This document shows positions 8,650 through 17,761 of a stretch of DNA of 37,186 bases, piece by piece. Every line of letters starts with the position of its first letter. The stretch's first letter is position 1. Origin of the DNA: Planctomyces sp. (GTDB lineage: Bacteria > Planctomycetota > Planctomycetia > Planctomycetales > Planctomycetaceae). The translations under genes and the position numbers were made by a program. The notes under the pieces were generated by a model that was not told where the DNA came from, did not search any database, and was given only the letters and a program-made list of their open reading frames with translations. The stretch covers positions 1 to 37,186 of the forward strand of contig PABD01000259.1 in the NCBI GenBank assembly GCA_002702685.1. The letters are read 5' to 3'.

Positions 8650-9912
8650 TTGTTCCGCTGCTGTTCGTCCCCACCGAAATTCTTCCAGTCGATTGTGCTG
8701 CTGCTGTTCGCGGCATTCGCCGTGCGGGCGGTTGCGGCCGTGGGGCTGCAGATCTACCTCGATCGGCAGCCCAACCGGGATTTTCTCATCGCAGGCGATG
8801 CCGAGGGATACTGGCAATTGGCGAAGAATATCGCCGCGGGGGAACCTTATGAAGTTCACGATCCACCCCGGCGGATCCTGCGGATGCCCGGCTTTCCACT
8901 GGTGCTGGCGATTCCCATCAGGTTAGCCGACAGTTCGTTCCTGGCGACGCGGCTCTGGTTGGCGTGTATGGGAACGTTCGCTGTCTGGCTCTGTTACCGG
9001 CTGGCGTGTTTGTTGGTTGATCGTCCCGTCGCTCTGGTCGCTGGTTGGATCACGGCCCTGCACCCGGTCTTCGCCGGATTTTCCGTTTTAATTCTCAGCG
9101 AAACCTGCTTTGCCGCCGCGCTGTTGGCGAGCTTGATCAGCCTGCGCCAGCTGGAATCTTCGGGCGGTTCAGTTCTAAAGCCCCTCGTGGCGGGATTGCT
9201 GGTGGCAGGTGCGACCTACATGCGACCGGTCTGGTTGCTCTTCCCGATACTGTGGGCTGTTTATCAACTGCTCGCGACACGCGACTTCCGCCGGACGCTT
9301 CGTCAAATATTATTCATTGCGGTGGGTATGGCCATCGGGTTGGCCCCGTGGACCTATCGTAACTACCGCGTGAGTGGGCATCTCATTCCTACGACATTGT
9401 GGGTCGGTCCGAGCCTCTACGATGGCCTGAATCCGGAGGCCACCGGGGCGAGCGACATGCAATTTTTCGATCGCGATCAGTTGCCCGAATCGATGACCGA
9501 GTATGAGGTCGATCGAGAATATCGTGCGCGGGCGTGGCGATTCGCACGGGAAAATCCGGGACGCGCGGTCGAGTTGGCGGGTGCGAAAGCGGTGCGATAC
9601 TGGCGGCCGTGGCCCGCGTCGGCAGAGGTATCACATCCAGCGGTAGTGGTTCTTATTGGAGCGGTGAACACCGTGGCGTTTCTATTGGTGATCATCGGAA
9701 TCTGGCATTTCCGTCGCCAGGGGAGCAGGCTGTTCTACACCTTGGCGCCGCTTTTTTACTTTGCCGCCATACACTTGATCTTCGTTGGCTCGCTCCGCTA
9801 TCGATTACCGGCGGAGTATCCGCTGATGATTCTGGTGGGAATAGCGATGGTTAAGTGCTTGTGCAGTAGTAAGATAGAACGGGGTTCGGTCGCGGGAGAT
9901 CTTCCCGATTAG
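8650..9912 (+). CDS. GT-C type membrane glycosyltransferase (family 39/ArnT-like)
   Basis: The product has 420 residues. The open frame continues upstream to 8323, but that part is antisense to the aminotransferase gene and reads as non-protein sequence. I chose the TTG at 8650, six bases after a GGAGG at 8639-8643 and just before the first hydrophobic segment. Family features are a first helix, then an extracytoplasmic loop with the acidic DAEGYWQLAKNIAAGEPYE motif (GT-C Asp/Glu), then RMPGFPLVLA. About eight to ten membrane helices follow, and a short soluble tail ends the protein. Such enzymes transfer sugars from polyprenyl-phosphate donors to lipid or protein acceptors on the outer face of the inner membrane. 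The acceptor is unknown, and no other glycan genes lie beside it. Confidence 0.8.
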   Translation: MFRCCSSPPKFFQSIVLLLFAAFAVRAVAAVGLQIYLDRQPNRDFLIAGDAEGYWQLAKNIAAGEPYEVHDPPRRILRMPGFPLVLAIPIRLADSSFLATRLWLACMGTFAVWLCYRLACLLVDRPVALVAGWITALHPVFAGFSVLILSETCFAAALLASLISLRQLESSGGSVLKPLVAGLLVAGATYMRPVWLLFPILWAVYQLLATRDFRRTLRQILFIAVGMAIGLAPWTYRNYRVSGHLIPTTLWVGPSLYDGLNPEATGASDMQFFDRDQLPESMTEYEVDREYRARAWRFARENPGRAVELAGAKAVRYWRPWPASAEVSHPAVVVLIGAVNTVAFLLVIIGIWHFRRQGSRLFYTLAPLFYFAAIHLIFVGSLRYRLPAEYPLMILVGIAMVKCLCSSKIERGSVAGDLPD

Positions 9913-10153
9913 CGTCACTTTTCGACCGAAATGGGGTTGAGGAAACGGCGGGAGGTGGCGACAATGCCGGCGTGCTATTCTTTCTTGCCTGCGTTTGCGA
10001 CAGGACGTCGCCGACGAATTGATCTGACACCGATCTCGTTTCGATCTTCGCTTTCCGTATTCGGAGCCATTGCTTAAAGCGGCTCCGCCAATTCACGGAT
10101 GAATTTGGAATCAACCCGGCCCGCAGACAGGCACAGACTGCTTCTTCCCTTTT

Positions 10154-10187
10154 TATAATCAGCGAAACAAGGCTGTTTCTGATTATA
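10154..10187 (+). promoter_or_regulatory. Long imperfect palindrome over a TATAAT box and the start codon
   Basis: Positions 10154-10169 pair with 10174-10187 to give 14 base pairs. There is one 2-base bulge (10163-10164) and a 4-base loop, AGGC. The left arm starts with TATAAT (10154-10159). The right arm ends on the A of the ATG at 10187. As DNA it could be an operator over the -10 box. As RNA it would put the only AAGG-like sequence into the loop and tie up the start region. I see no good -35 at the expected spacing. Confidence 0.6.
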
Positions 10188-13100
10188 TGGCCCGACTTGG
10201 GAAATCCATCCGCTGGTATCTGCTGTTCACGTTGCTTCTCCTGATTGCGGTTGGGGGAGGTGTCGTGTGGTTCTGGATGCGTTCCGACGAACTGCTCCGG
10301 GCGCAGATTTCCCAACAGCTCGACCAACTTGTTCCCGATTGGAACGTGCAGATCGGCCGTACGCGCTACGACTGGAAAAGCCAGGTCCACATCTACGACG
10401 TCGCCGTTCAGGGGCAGGGCGAGGGACAGTCCCTGGTGCAATTGCCGGAAGTCATCGTCAAAATCGATGTCGAGCAGTTCAAAAAAAACCAGCACCTGCT
10501 GATTCAGAAGATCATTCTCAAACGCCCCACTGTCAACCTCGTGCGGGACGCCGGAGGGGAATGGAACTGGCAGAAACTGTCACCGCCACCGCAGTCCGAA
10601 GAGCCCGTCCCCGAGATTGAAGTCCGCGACGCCCGCTACCATGTCGTGCTCGAAAATGGTGGGGGACGTCCCCCGGGCGAAGTCATTATCGAGGAGGCCA
10701 ACGTCCGCCTCGTTCCCACCGGTCGCCGCAACGTCTCCATTGAAGGGCTGACCCACATCAATCAGGTGGGACGGTTGAAGATCAAAGGCAACTGGAGCGT
10801 TGATACCGGCGAATGGGACGTGCAGGGTTCCGTCGCCGAAATCCGAACGCAGGGGGAATTCCTGTCGCTCGTCGCCGGACAGTCGCCCGAGCTGTTGACG
10901 AAATTGCAGGACCTTGATCAGTTCCTGAAGAACTATCCGGGTCAGCAGGAAGAGGTCATTGCACAAACCGCGCTGACGACGCCGATGCCGACCGGAACGC
11001 GCGCGCCGGATTCGGACCAGATTCCCGATTTCGGAATCGGTGTATTATTCGATCTCGACTTCGCTGTCTCCAAAAAAGCGGGAGTGCCGGAACCCGATTT
11101 TCAGTTCAAGTTTGATTTCAAGGATGGTCTGCTGACGAACCGTATCCTGCCGTTCCCCTTGAGCGATCTGCAGGGGACGGTCGTCTGGAACAACGAGTTC
11201 ATCACGATCGAAAGTCTGACCGCTTTCAACGGACCTGCGGGAATCCAGACGAGCGGCAATATTGGTCGGCAACCGGACAAAGCGAGTTTCGATCTCAATT
11301 TTTCCTTTCGCAACATCACGCTGGATGAAGACCTCCGAGCGCGGCTGACGCCAGGACTCGGCAAGCTCTATGACGACTTCCAGCCGGCGGGTGTGTTCGA
11401 CCTCGACATCGGCGTCTATTTCCGGCCGGAAACGGGGTTCAAGTACCGTAACCTCCTGGCGAAAGTCCGCAATGGAAGTTGCCGATTCGTGAAGTTCCCC
11501 TACCCGTTCACCGGCGTGGAAGGAACGGTTCAGCAACCGGGGGACAGCGATGTCATGCACGTCAAGCTGACCGGTCTCGCGGCGCGTCGGGAAACTTCCA
11601 TTGATGGCTGGCTTCGCAATCCGGGCCCGGAGGCGGAATCGGAATTCACACTGTCGGTTACGAACCTTCCCGTGGACGACTCCCTGTTAACGGCGAGCCC
11701 GCCCCCGTTGCAGAAGACACTTGAGTCGTTGCAACTGCAAGGTCAACTCAATGCCACTGTCCATCTGAAGCGACCTCCCGGACTGGGGCAGAAATATCAT
11801 CAGCGAATGTTCGTCGAATTGCATCATGGTGCGATTCAGTACCTGCATTTCCCGTATCCCGTCAACGACATGACCGGCAGGTTGAAGTTCGATAGTGAAG
11901 AGAAAATCTGGTACTTCGACGATCTGACTGGAAGCAACGGCAATACGAAACTGATCGGCAGCGGGACGTTTGACGATTCCGTCGAGCCGGGGCATTTGAA
12001 GCTGCATATCGAGGCCCGACAGGGCTCCTTCGACTCGCAGCTCAAGCAGGCGCTTTCCCCGGAAATGCAGACTGTCTGGGACAAGATGTCGCCCCGCGGT
12101 GGACTTGATCTGAATGCGGATATCGAATGGCGTCAGGGTACGCCCCCTTACATTCATCTCCCTTACGTGAAAGTTTCACAGGGGGAAATGACGATGGACT
12201 GGTTCCCGTATCCGTTCAAGAATATCGACGGGCAGTTTGAATATGGCCAGCGCGTTTCTGATTTCATGAACGGACAGGTTCATCCGACGATCAAAATCAA
12301 ATCGTTTCGGGGACTGCACGACAACACCCAACTGCGGTTGAGTGGGGATATCGACTGGGCGGACTATCAGGACGCCAAAGACTGGCGCGTGCAGTTGTCG
12401 ACCCTGCACGTTGACGACCTTATTCCCGACCGGATGTTCCGCCTGGCGCTGCCACCTGATTTGCGGAAGGTGACTGAGGAACTCAATCCGCGCGGCAACC
12501 CGATTTCCTTGTCGGGCACCCTCGACCTGCGCGGCTCGACCGATCCGAAATTGCCCGTGACGGCGGGATGGGATATCGCCGCGGTACTCTCCGGAACCGA
12601 TGTCTGGGCCGGTGTCGAACTCGAACATGTGCGCGGCAATGTGACGAGCCAGGGAATCTTCGACGGGCAGAGCGTGGAGATGCGGGGCGAAATCGATATT
12701 GAGTCGGCAGATCTCTGGGGTGACTACCAGCTGACCGATATTGCAGGGCCTTACTTTCTCGTAGATCGTCGGTTCTGGGTGGGCTCTGTTCCCAAACCTC
12801 TGCGGCCGGTTCGATTCAAAATCGATCCGAGTCAGATTCGGCCCATCACGGCAAAAGCTATCGGCGGGCAGATCTCGCTCGAAGGAGATTCTCTCATTGA
12901 GGAAGAGACAATTTATAAACTCAAGATCATCATGGAGAACGGTCTGCTCGAGGAATACGCGAGGTTGTACCTCCCGGGGACGCACAACCTCAAAGGGGTC
13001 ATCAACAGCTGGCTGGAATTACAGGGGCAGGGGAACAACCCCGCGACGATCACCGGCAAAGGGCAGGTGTTGATCAGTCCCGCAGCGCTTTATGAACTCC

Positions 13101-13561
13101 CCGTCTTCGTGCAGATGTTCAACGAACTGGGAGGGCTGATTCCCCAGGATAAAACGGCGTTCAAGACGGCTTTCGCGGAGTTCGACATCCTGCAGAAACA
13201 ATTCCGGTTCAATCAGATCCGGTTGCAGGGGGATGCGATCGGAATGTACGGTTACGGAACCGCCCGATTCGATGGCCAGTTGAATCTCGATTTTTACTCG
13301 CGGGTTCCCCGGAACAATTTGCCGCTGCCGCTGGTCAACGAGGTGGTCAACATGGCCTCCCGGGACTTTATCGGCGTCAAGGTGCGTGGCAATGTGAACC
13401 GGCCGGTGGTTACGTTTGATAACGCGCTGCAGCGACTGTTTGAAAGCAACCCGGTACGTGATGCGATGCGGGCTCCGGCGATGTTGGTTCCTCCGTTCAC
13501 ATTCCCGAATCAGCCGTTCTTTTCGCCTGTTCCGAACGGAAACATTCCCGGGAACCAGTGA
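10187..13561 (+). CDS. AsmA/TamB-like envelope protein with four ~118-residue repeats
   Basis: The product has 1124 residues. It has one N-terminal membrane anchor (about 10-31) and an otherwise periplasmic body. The N-terminal 150 residues resemble the AsmA start (PTVNLVRDAGGEWNW). The C-terminal 200 residues (TITGKGQVLISPAALYELPVF, later LNLDFYSRVPRNNLPLPLVN and GVKVRGNVNRPVV) match the AsmA-like C-terminal region. Between them a unit recurs. Its [FL]P[YF]P motif has its first Pro at residues 322, 438, 556 and 674, a period of 116-118. Each motif is followed by a Gly, and each unit contains an 'L.P.L......P.G' helix (P389, about 505, 623, 755). A degenerate fifth unit is near 807-817. AsmA, TamB and YhdP belong to the repeating beta-groove family that moves lipids between membranes, so an outer membrane lipid or assembly role is a reasonable inference. 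Confidence 0.82.
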   Translation: MARLGKSIRWYLLFTLLLLIAVGGGVVWFWMRSDELLRAQISQQLDQLVPDWNVQIGRTRYDWKSQVHIYDVAVQGQGEGQSLVQLPEVIVKIDVEQFKKNQHLLIQKIILKRPTVNLVRDAGGEWNWQKLSPPPQSEEPVPEIEVRDARYHVVLENGGGRPPGEVIIEEANVRLVPTGRRNVSIEGLTHINQVGRLKIKGNWSVDTGEWDVQGSVAEIRTQGEFLSLVAGQSPELLTKLQDLDQFLKNYPGQQEEVIAQTALTTPMPTGTRAPDSDQIPDFGIGVLFDLDFAVSKKAGVPEPDFQFKFDFKDGLLTNRILPFPLSDLQGTVVWNNEFITIESLTAFNGPAGIQTSGNIGRQPDKASFDLNFSFRNITLDEDLRARLTPGLGKLYDDFQPAGVFDLDIGVYFRPETGFKYRNLLAKVRNGSCRFVKFPYPFTGVEGTVQQPGDSDVMHVKLTGLAARRETSIDGWLRNPGPEAESEFTLSVTNLPVDDSLLTASPPPLQKTLESLQLQGQLNATVHLKRPPGLGQKYHQRMFVELHHGAIQYLHFPYPVNDMTGRLKFDSEEKIWYFDDLTGSNGNTKLIGSGTFDDSVEPGHLKLHIEARQGSFDSQLKQALSPEMQTVWDKMSPRGGLDLNADIEWRQGTPPYIHLPYVKVSQGEMTMDWFPYPFKNIDGQFEYGQRVSDFMNGQVHPTIKIKSFRGLHDNTQLRLSGDIDWADYQDAKDWRVQLSTLHVDDLIPDRMFRLALPPDLRKVTEELNPRGNPISLSGTLDLRGSTDPKLPVTAGWDIAAVLSGTDVWAGVELEHVRGNVTSQGIFDGQSVEMRGEIDIESADLWGDYQLTDIAGPYFLVDRRFWVGSVPKPLRPVRFKIDPSQIRPITAKAIGGQISLEGDSLIEEETIYKLKIIMENGLLEEYARLYLPGTHNLKGVINSWLELQGQGNNPATITGKGQVLISPAALYELPVFVQMFNELGGLIPQDKTAFKTAFAEFDILQKQFRFNQIRLQGDAIGMYGYGTARFDGQLNLDFYSRVPRNNLPLPLVNEVVNMASRDFIGVKVRGNVNRPVVTFDNALQRLFESNPVRDAMRAPAMLVPPFTFPNQPFFSPVPNGNIPGNQ

Positions 13562-13668
13562 CTGTGGCGGGGAGAATGGCCTGCTTGACTGTCCCTGCGT
13601 CTGTGAATATAGCTGAAAAGGGACTCGGAACAGGCTTTTGGGACTGGGGGCAGATAGTGTTGCCCTGT
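13562..13668. other. Intergenic sequence before the cysK promoter
   Basis: The 304-base gap between the AsmA-like gene and cysK holds no gene I can support; open frames over it on either strand lack start signals. The useful element is the promoter at 13669-13697. I see no terminator for the AsmA-like gene. Confidence 0.4.
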
Positions 13669-13697
13669 TTGACACGTTTGCAATAAAATAGCATAAC
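13669..13697 (+). promoter_or_regulatory. Sigma-70-like promoter of cysK
   Basis: A consensus TTGACA (13669-13674) and CATAAC (13692-13697) are spaced by 17 bases. The leader would be about 160 bases. I see no obvious S-box/SAM riboswitch pattern in it. Confidence 0.55.
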
Positions 13698-13865
13698 TTG
13701 TTTCAGATACGACTGATGCATCGATGCGGAATATCGAACCTTTGACGGCCGTCCCCTCTCCATAGAGGAGTGTGTGCCGTTTCCCTGCTTTCAGGGCTTC
13801 AGCGAGAGAACCGGACGAACGCAACCCGCTTTCGTCTTTTCCATTCAAATAAAGGAGCGCCCCGG

Positions 13866-14798
13866 ATGGCCGTTTTCAATGACAACTCGGAAAGCATTGG
13901 AAATACTCCCCTTGTGAAGATCAATAAGATCACCTCCGGACTCCCGGTTACGATTCTCGCCAAGATCGAAGGTCGCAATCCCGCCTACAGCGTGAAGTGT
14001 CGAATCGGCGCGTCGATGATCTGGGATGCCGAGCAATCGGGCAAACTGAAGCCGGGAATGCACGTTGTCGAGCCGACGAGCGGGAATACCGGTATCGCCC
14101 TGGCCTATGTCTGTGCCGCTCGGGGGTATAAATGCACGCTGACGATGCCCGACACCATGTCGATGGAACGTCGCATGATGCTGAAGGCGTTCGGTGCCGA
14201 ACTTGTACTGACTCCGGGTGCTGATGGCATGAAGGGAGCCATCCGCAAGGCCGAGGAACTTTCCGAGCAGCCCGACTATTACATGCCGCAACAATTCAAG
14301 AATCCGGCCAATCCGGCGATTCACTTCAAGACCACCGGCCCGGAAATCTGGCGCGATGCTGACGGGAAGATCGACATCTTCGTCGCCGGTGTCGGTACCG
14401 GAGGTACCATCACTGGTGTCGGGCGATACCTCAAGGAAGAGAAAAAACATCCCGTGAAAGTTGTCGCGGTGGAACCGGAAACGAGTGCCGTTCTGTCCGG
14501 TGGCGAACCGGGTAAACATCGTATTCAGGGAATCGGGGCAGGTTTCGTACCTGATATTCTGGATACCAGCCTTATCGATGAGGTTGTCACCGTCACGGAC
14601 GATGAAGCCTTCGATATGTCTCCCCGTCTGGCTAAGGAAGAGGGGATCATCTGTGGCATCAGCTGCGGTGCCGCGATGGCGGCGGCCCTGAAAATCGCCA
14701 AACGCCCCGAAAGCGAAGGCAAAACGATCGTGGTCGTGCTGCCTGACTCTGGCGAACGGTATCTGTCAACGAACCTGTTTGAGTACGCCAAACATTAG
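13866..14798 (+). CDS. cysK: Cysteine synthase (O-acetylserine sulfhydrylase)
   Basis: The product has 310 residues, the usual length. The ATG at 13866 has AAAGGAG about seven bases upstream. The enzyme forms cysteine from O-acetylserine and sulfide. Diagnostic motifs match the E. coli CysK type: [19 protein letters not shown] with the PLP lysine K44, [20 protein letters not shown] (substrate and phosphate loop), and [15 protein letters not shown] for PLP phosphate. A conserved '[10 protein letters not shown]' follows, and then the [12 protein letters not shown] helix. The C-terminus is short and has no CBS regulatory domain, which separates it from classical cystathionine beta-synthase. It is cytoplasmic. 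The next gene, 196 bases downstream on the same strand, is a cystathionine gamma-synthase/lyase, so the pair probably serves sulfur amino acid metabolism. Confidence 0.93.
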   Translation: MAVFNDNSESIGNTPLVKINKITSGLPVTILAKIEGRNPAYSVKCRIGASMIWDAEQSGKLKPGMHVVEPTSGNTGIALAYVCAARGYKCTLTMPDTMSMERRMMLKAFGAELVLTPGADGMKGAIRKAEELSEQPDYYMPQQFKNPANPAIHFKTTGPEIWRDADGKIDIFVAGVGTGGTITGVGRYLKEEKKHPVKVVAVEPETSAVLSGGEPGKHRIQGIGAGFVPDILDTSLIDEVVTVTDDEAFDMSPRLAKEEGIICGISCGAAMAAALKIAKRPESEGKTIVVVLPDSGERYLSTNLFEYAKH

Positions 14799-14852
14799 TC
14801 GCGGCCGCGCCCGGCTTCACGTGCTTCTCAACGAAACGACGGAAGTTGAGTC

Positions 14853-14880
14853 TTGAGAGCCCTTCGAAAACCGCTAAACT
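14853..14880 (+). promoter_or_regulatory. Possible promoter of the cystathionine gamma-synthase/lyase gene
   Basis: TTGAGA (14853-14858) and TAAACT (14875-14880) are spaced by 16 bases, about 115 bases before the ATG at 14995. It would let this gene be expressed separately from cysK. Confidence 0.35.
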
Positions 14881-14994
14881 CAGGGACTTGCCGCGGGCAG
14901 ACCTCGCCTGAAAATGCTTGTTTCACGGTACGCGCCGTGTCTGCTTACCTTTTTGCTTCGTAACTTCTGACTCCTCCTGGTGGATGACCTCCCA

Positions 14995-16134
14995 ATGAAA
15001 TTCGAAACTCGTTCCGTGCATGTTGGCGTCGATAAAGATTCCGCTTACAACTCGGCCACCACTCCGATTTACCCGACATCGACGTTCTCCTGGGACAACC
15101 TCACCACCAACCGGGGTTTCGACTACACACGTTCCGGCAACCCGACCCGCTCGGCACTCGAAGAAAATATCGCGTCGCTGGAAGGGGGAACTCAGTGCCG
15201 CGCGACTTCAACAGGGATGTCCGCGATCGTCACGACGCTGCACCTCTTCAAACCGGGTGATCATATTATCGCCGGGGACGATATTTACGGTGGAACCTAC
15301 CGTTTGTTCTCCGACGTCTTTACGCGGATGGGGCTGAAATTCAGCTTCGTGAAAATGCGCGATCTGTCGAAACTCGAAGCGGCGATCACACCGGAGACGA
15401 AATGTATCTGGATTGAAACTCCGAGTAATCCGCTGATGAACCTGGTCGACATCGAAGCCATCACCGCCATCGCGAAGAAGTCGAACATCATCACGATTGC
15501 CGATAACACGTTCATGTCGCCCTATCTGCAGCGTCCGTTCGAGTTCGGAGTCGACGTGATCGTGCACTCGACAACCAAGTATCTGAACGGGCACTCTGAT
15601 GTGGTCGGTGGCTGCGTCGTGACCCGCGATGATGAACTGTCGCAGAAGATCGCGTACACGGTGAATGCCCTCGGCCTGGGTTGTTCGCCGTTCGACGCAT
15701 GGCTGATCCTGCGGGGAATCAAAACACTCGGGCCTCGGATGCAGGCTCATCAACGGGCCGCGATGGCGGTCGCCGAGATGCTGGACGGGCATCCGAATGT
15801 CGAGCATGTTTATTACCCGGGACTCGAAAGCCATCCCCAGCACGCGCTCGCGAAAAAGCAGCAAGACGGTTTTGGCGCGATGCTCAGCTTTGATATCAAA
15901 GGGGGACGCGCGGAAGCGGAGAAGGTCTTTGAACGGTCCGAACTCTTCCTGCTTGCGGAATCCCTCGGCGGAGTGGAATCGTTGATGGAATACCCCGAGA
16001 CGATGAGCCACGCGTCGATGACGCTCGAAGCACGTCGTCAGGCGGGGATTACCGAGAAAACGATTCGCGTCTCAATCGGAATCGAGCACCCGGACGACCT
16101 CGTCGCTGACCTCAAACAAGCCCTCGATTTCTAA
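14995..16134 (+). CDS. Cystathionine gamma-synthase or gamma-lyase
   Basis: The product has 379 residues. I chose the ATG at 14995; the open frame reaches a GTG at 14980 with no ribosome binding site. It is a Cys/Met-metabolism PLP enzyme. The family signature YTRSGNPTRSALE follows D43. The PLP-stacking and phosphate residues are in ATSTGMSAI. The Schiff-base lysine is K195 in HSTTKYLNGHSD, and the ESLGGVESLMEYPETMSHASM segment near the C-terminus closes the site. Gamma-synthases (MetB) make cystathionine from an acyl-homoserine, whereas gamma-lyases cleave it. Position 43 is Asp, as in E. coli MetB (D45), whereas human and yeast gamma-lyases carry Glu there. This favours synthase mildly. Pairing with cysK does not decide, since both transsulfuration directions occur beside cysK-like genes. 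Confidence 0.88.
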   Translation: MKFETRSVHVGVDKDSAYNSATTPIYPTSTFSWDNLTTNRGFDYTRSGNPTRSALEENIASLEGGTQCRATSTGMSAIVTTLHLFKPGDHIIAGDDIYGGTYRLFSDVFTRMGLKFSFVKMRDLSKLEAAITPETKCIWIETPSNPLMNLVDIEAITAIAKKSNIITIADNTFMSPYLQRPFEFGVDVIVHSTTKYLNGHSDVVGGCVVTRDDELSQKIAYTVNALGLGCSPFDAWLILRGIKTLGPRMQAHQRAAMAVAEMLDGHPNVEHVYYPGLESHPQHALAKKQQDGFGAMLSFDIKGGRAEAEKVFERSELFLLAESLGGVESLMEYPETMSHASMTLEARRQAGITEKTIRVSIGIEHPDDLVADLKQALDF

Positions 16135-16181
16135 GCGTCGAACGGCAGTTATCTCGATTCAGTATTCGCGGTTCCGCATTC

Positions 16182-17522
16182 TCAGTTCAGGCGACTGAAG
16201 CCCCCATGTTTGACGGGGCTTTTCAGCAGCTTGTCGACGGTTCGTTTTTCGACGGGCTCCTGTAATTCCGCGTAGATGGCGCGGTATGCTTCGAGGTACC
16301 GTTGAATGTGCTGCGAGGAGTGCGCGAGTGACGCGTAGAAACCGGCGCCGGCAAGAATGTTGCGTTCCAGCATCTGAATGGTGATGTAGGTCTGAATCTC
16401 GGCCGCCTGCGGGTGATCGTACTGGAAGTGCGTGATCGGCGCGTGGCCGAGGAGCTTCAGCGGAATACCGAATTTCTCGGCAATGGGTGTGATCCCGTAG
16501 CGAAGTTCGTGTCCAAGCGCGTTCAGCTTCGTGGAGAGGTCTGTCTCTTTCATCCTTTTTAATGTCGCCAGCGCGGCGGCGGGACCGACGGCTTCGGTCC
16601 AATAGGTGCTGGAGATGAATGTCTCTTGCGCGGCCTGCATCGCGGTTTTGGTTCCGATGATCGCGGCCATCGGATGCCCGTTGCCCAGCGCTTTTCCGAA
16701 GACGGCGATATCGGGTTCGATGCCGTATTTCAAATGCGCGCCGCCATAGTGCATCCGCCATCCGGCGGTGATCTCATCAATGACGAGCAGGCTGCCGTTC
16801 TGATGGCAGAGTTCGCGGACCTGTTCGAGGTATCCCGGCTCCGGATCGGAGTATCGTGTCGGCTCCATCACCACCGCCGCGAGCCGTTTCCCTTCTTTCT
16901 TGATGATCTGCTGCAGTTGGTCGATCTGATTGTACTGAAACGGAATCGCGGTTCCGGCGAGTTCCTCCGGAACACCATTGGGATGAAGTCCGGGAAGCAG
17001 GTGGCCTTTGAGCGAATCGCCTTCGCCTTTGGGCCGCCGGTTGGCGGCCAGATACCAGTCGTGCCATCCGTGGTAACCGCAGAAGGCAATCAAGCTGCGA
17101 TCGGTCGCGGCGCGGGCGATGCGCACGGCGACTGTCATCGCTTCACCGCCCGTTCTTGCATAGCGGACTTGTTCCGCCCACGGGTGAATGCGAATTAGTT
17201 CTTCCGCGAGGAGAACTTCCTCGGGGGCATTGAGCGTACACATGGAACCGCGGCGAATCCGTTCGGTGACCGCATCAGTGACGTCCGGGTCGGCGTACCC
17301 GAGCAGGCAGGCCCCGATCCCCATGATCGACATATCTGTGTATTCGCGTCCATCCAGGTCGACCACGGTGCAACCGTTGCAGCTCTGGTAGTAACCCGGC
17401 CAGACTTCGGGGGCGAACATCTCAGGCCGTTTGCTGAGCAGTTGAGTTCCCCCCGGAATGAGCTGCTTCGCCCGAAGGTACAGTGCCTGTGTGAGCGAAC
17501 CGGGGTGCTGAGGTAAGGTCAT
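16182..17522 (-). CDS. Class III PLP aminotransferase, glutamate-1-semialdehyde aminomutase-like
   Basis: The product has 446 residues. I chose the ATG at 17522, giving MTLPQHPGSLTQALYLRAK; the frame extends to 17594 without supporting signals. It shows the class III fold: LIPGGTQLLS near the N-terminus, 'YARTGGEAMTVAVRIARA' (phosphate-binding region), 'CGYHGWHDWYL', the PLP-binding Asp in VIDEI (D249), and the catalytic lysine K277 in FGKALGNGHPMAAIIG. True HemL usually carries GKxIGGGLPxGAYGG at the lysine. This protein has the alternative pattern seen in related aminotransferases of surface-sugar or secondary metabolism. It is therefore probably not the main HemL, even though hemA lies 8 kb away. 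It is convergent with the gene at 14995 (47-base gap) and divergent from the ceramidase-like gene. Confidence 0.8.
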   Translation of the reverse strand: MTLPQHPGSLTQALYLRAKQLIPGGTQLLSKRPEMFAPEVWPGYYQSCNGCTVVDLDGREYTDMSIMGIGACLLGYADPDVTDAVTERIRRGSMCTLNAPEEVLLAEELIRIHPWAEQVRYARTGGEAMTVAVRIARAATDRSLIAFCGYHGWHDWYLAANRRPKGEGDSLKGHLLPGLHPNGVPEELAGTAIPFQYNQIDQLQQIIKKEGKRLAAVVMEPTRYSDPEPGYLEQVRELCHQNGSLLVIDEITAGWRMHYGGAHLKYGIEPDIAVFGKALGNGHPMAAIIGTKTAMQAAQETFISSTYWTEAVGPAAALATLKRMKETDLSTKLNALGHELRYGITPIAEKFGIPLKLLGHAPITHFQYDHPQAAEIQTYITIQMLERNILAGAGFYASLAHSSQHIQRYLEAYRAIYAELQEPVEKRTVDKLLKSPVKHGGFSRLN

Positions 17523-17761
17523 GGGCGTGGTTCCCGCGGATAAGGCGTTGCGAGTTGGCAGGTGGAGATGAACCGAACAAGGAAACAGTACCACGGTGGG
17601 GAAAACCGGGTCAACTGCTCGCCCTGCCGCCCGAGGACGACACTGCCACGAAGGATGCCTGTTTGCGCTGCGATATCCCTGGAATCGACTATCTTTTCGA
17701 CAGGTGAAATATCTACGATAGAACAGTGTCCCTCCACGATTCTCTTAAAAGGCATTCTCCG

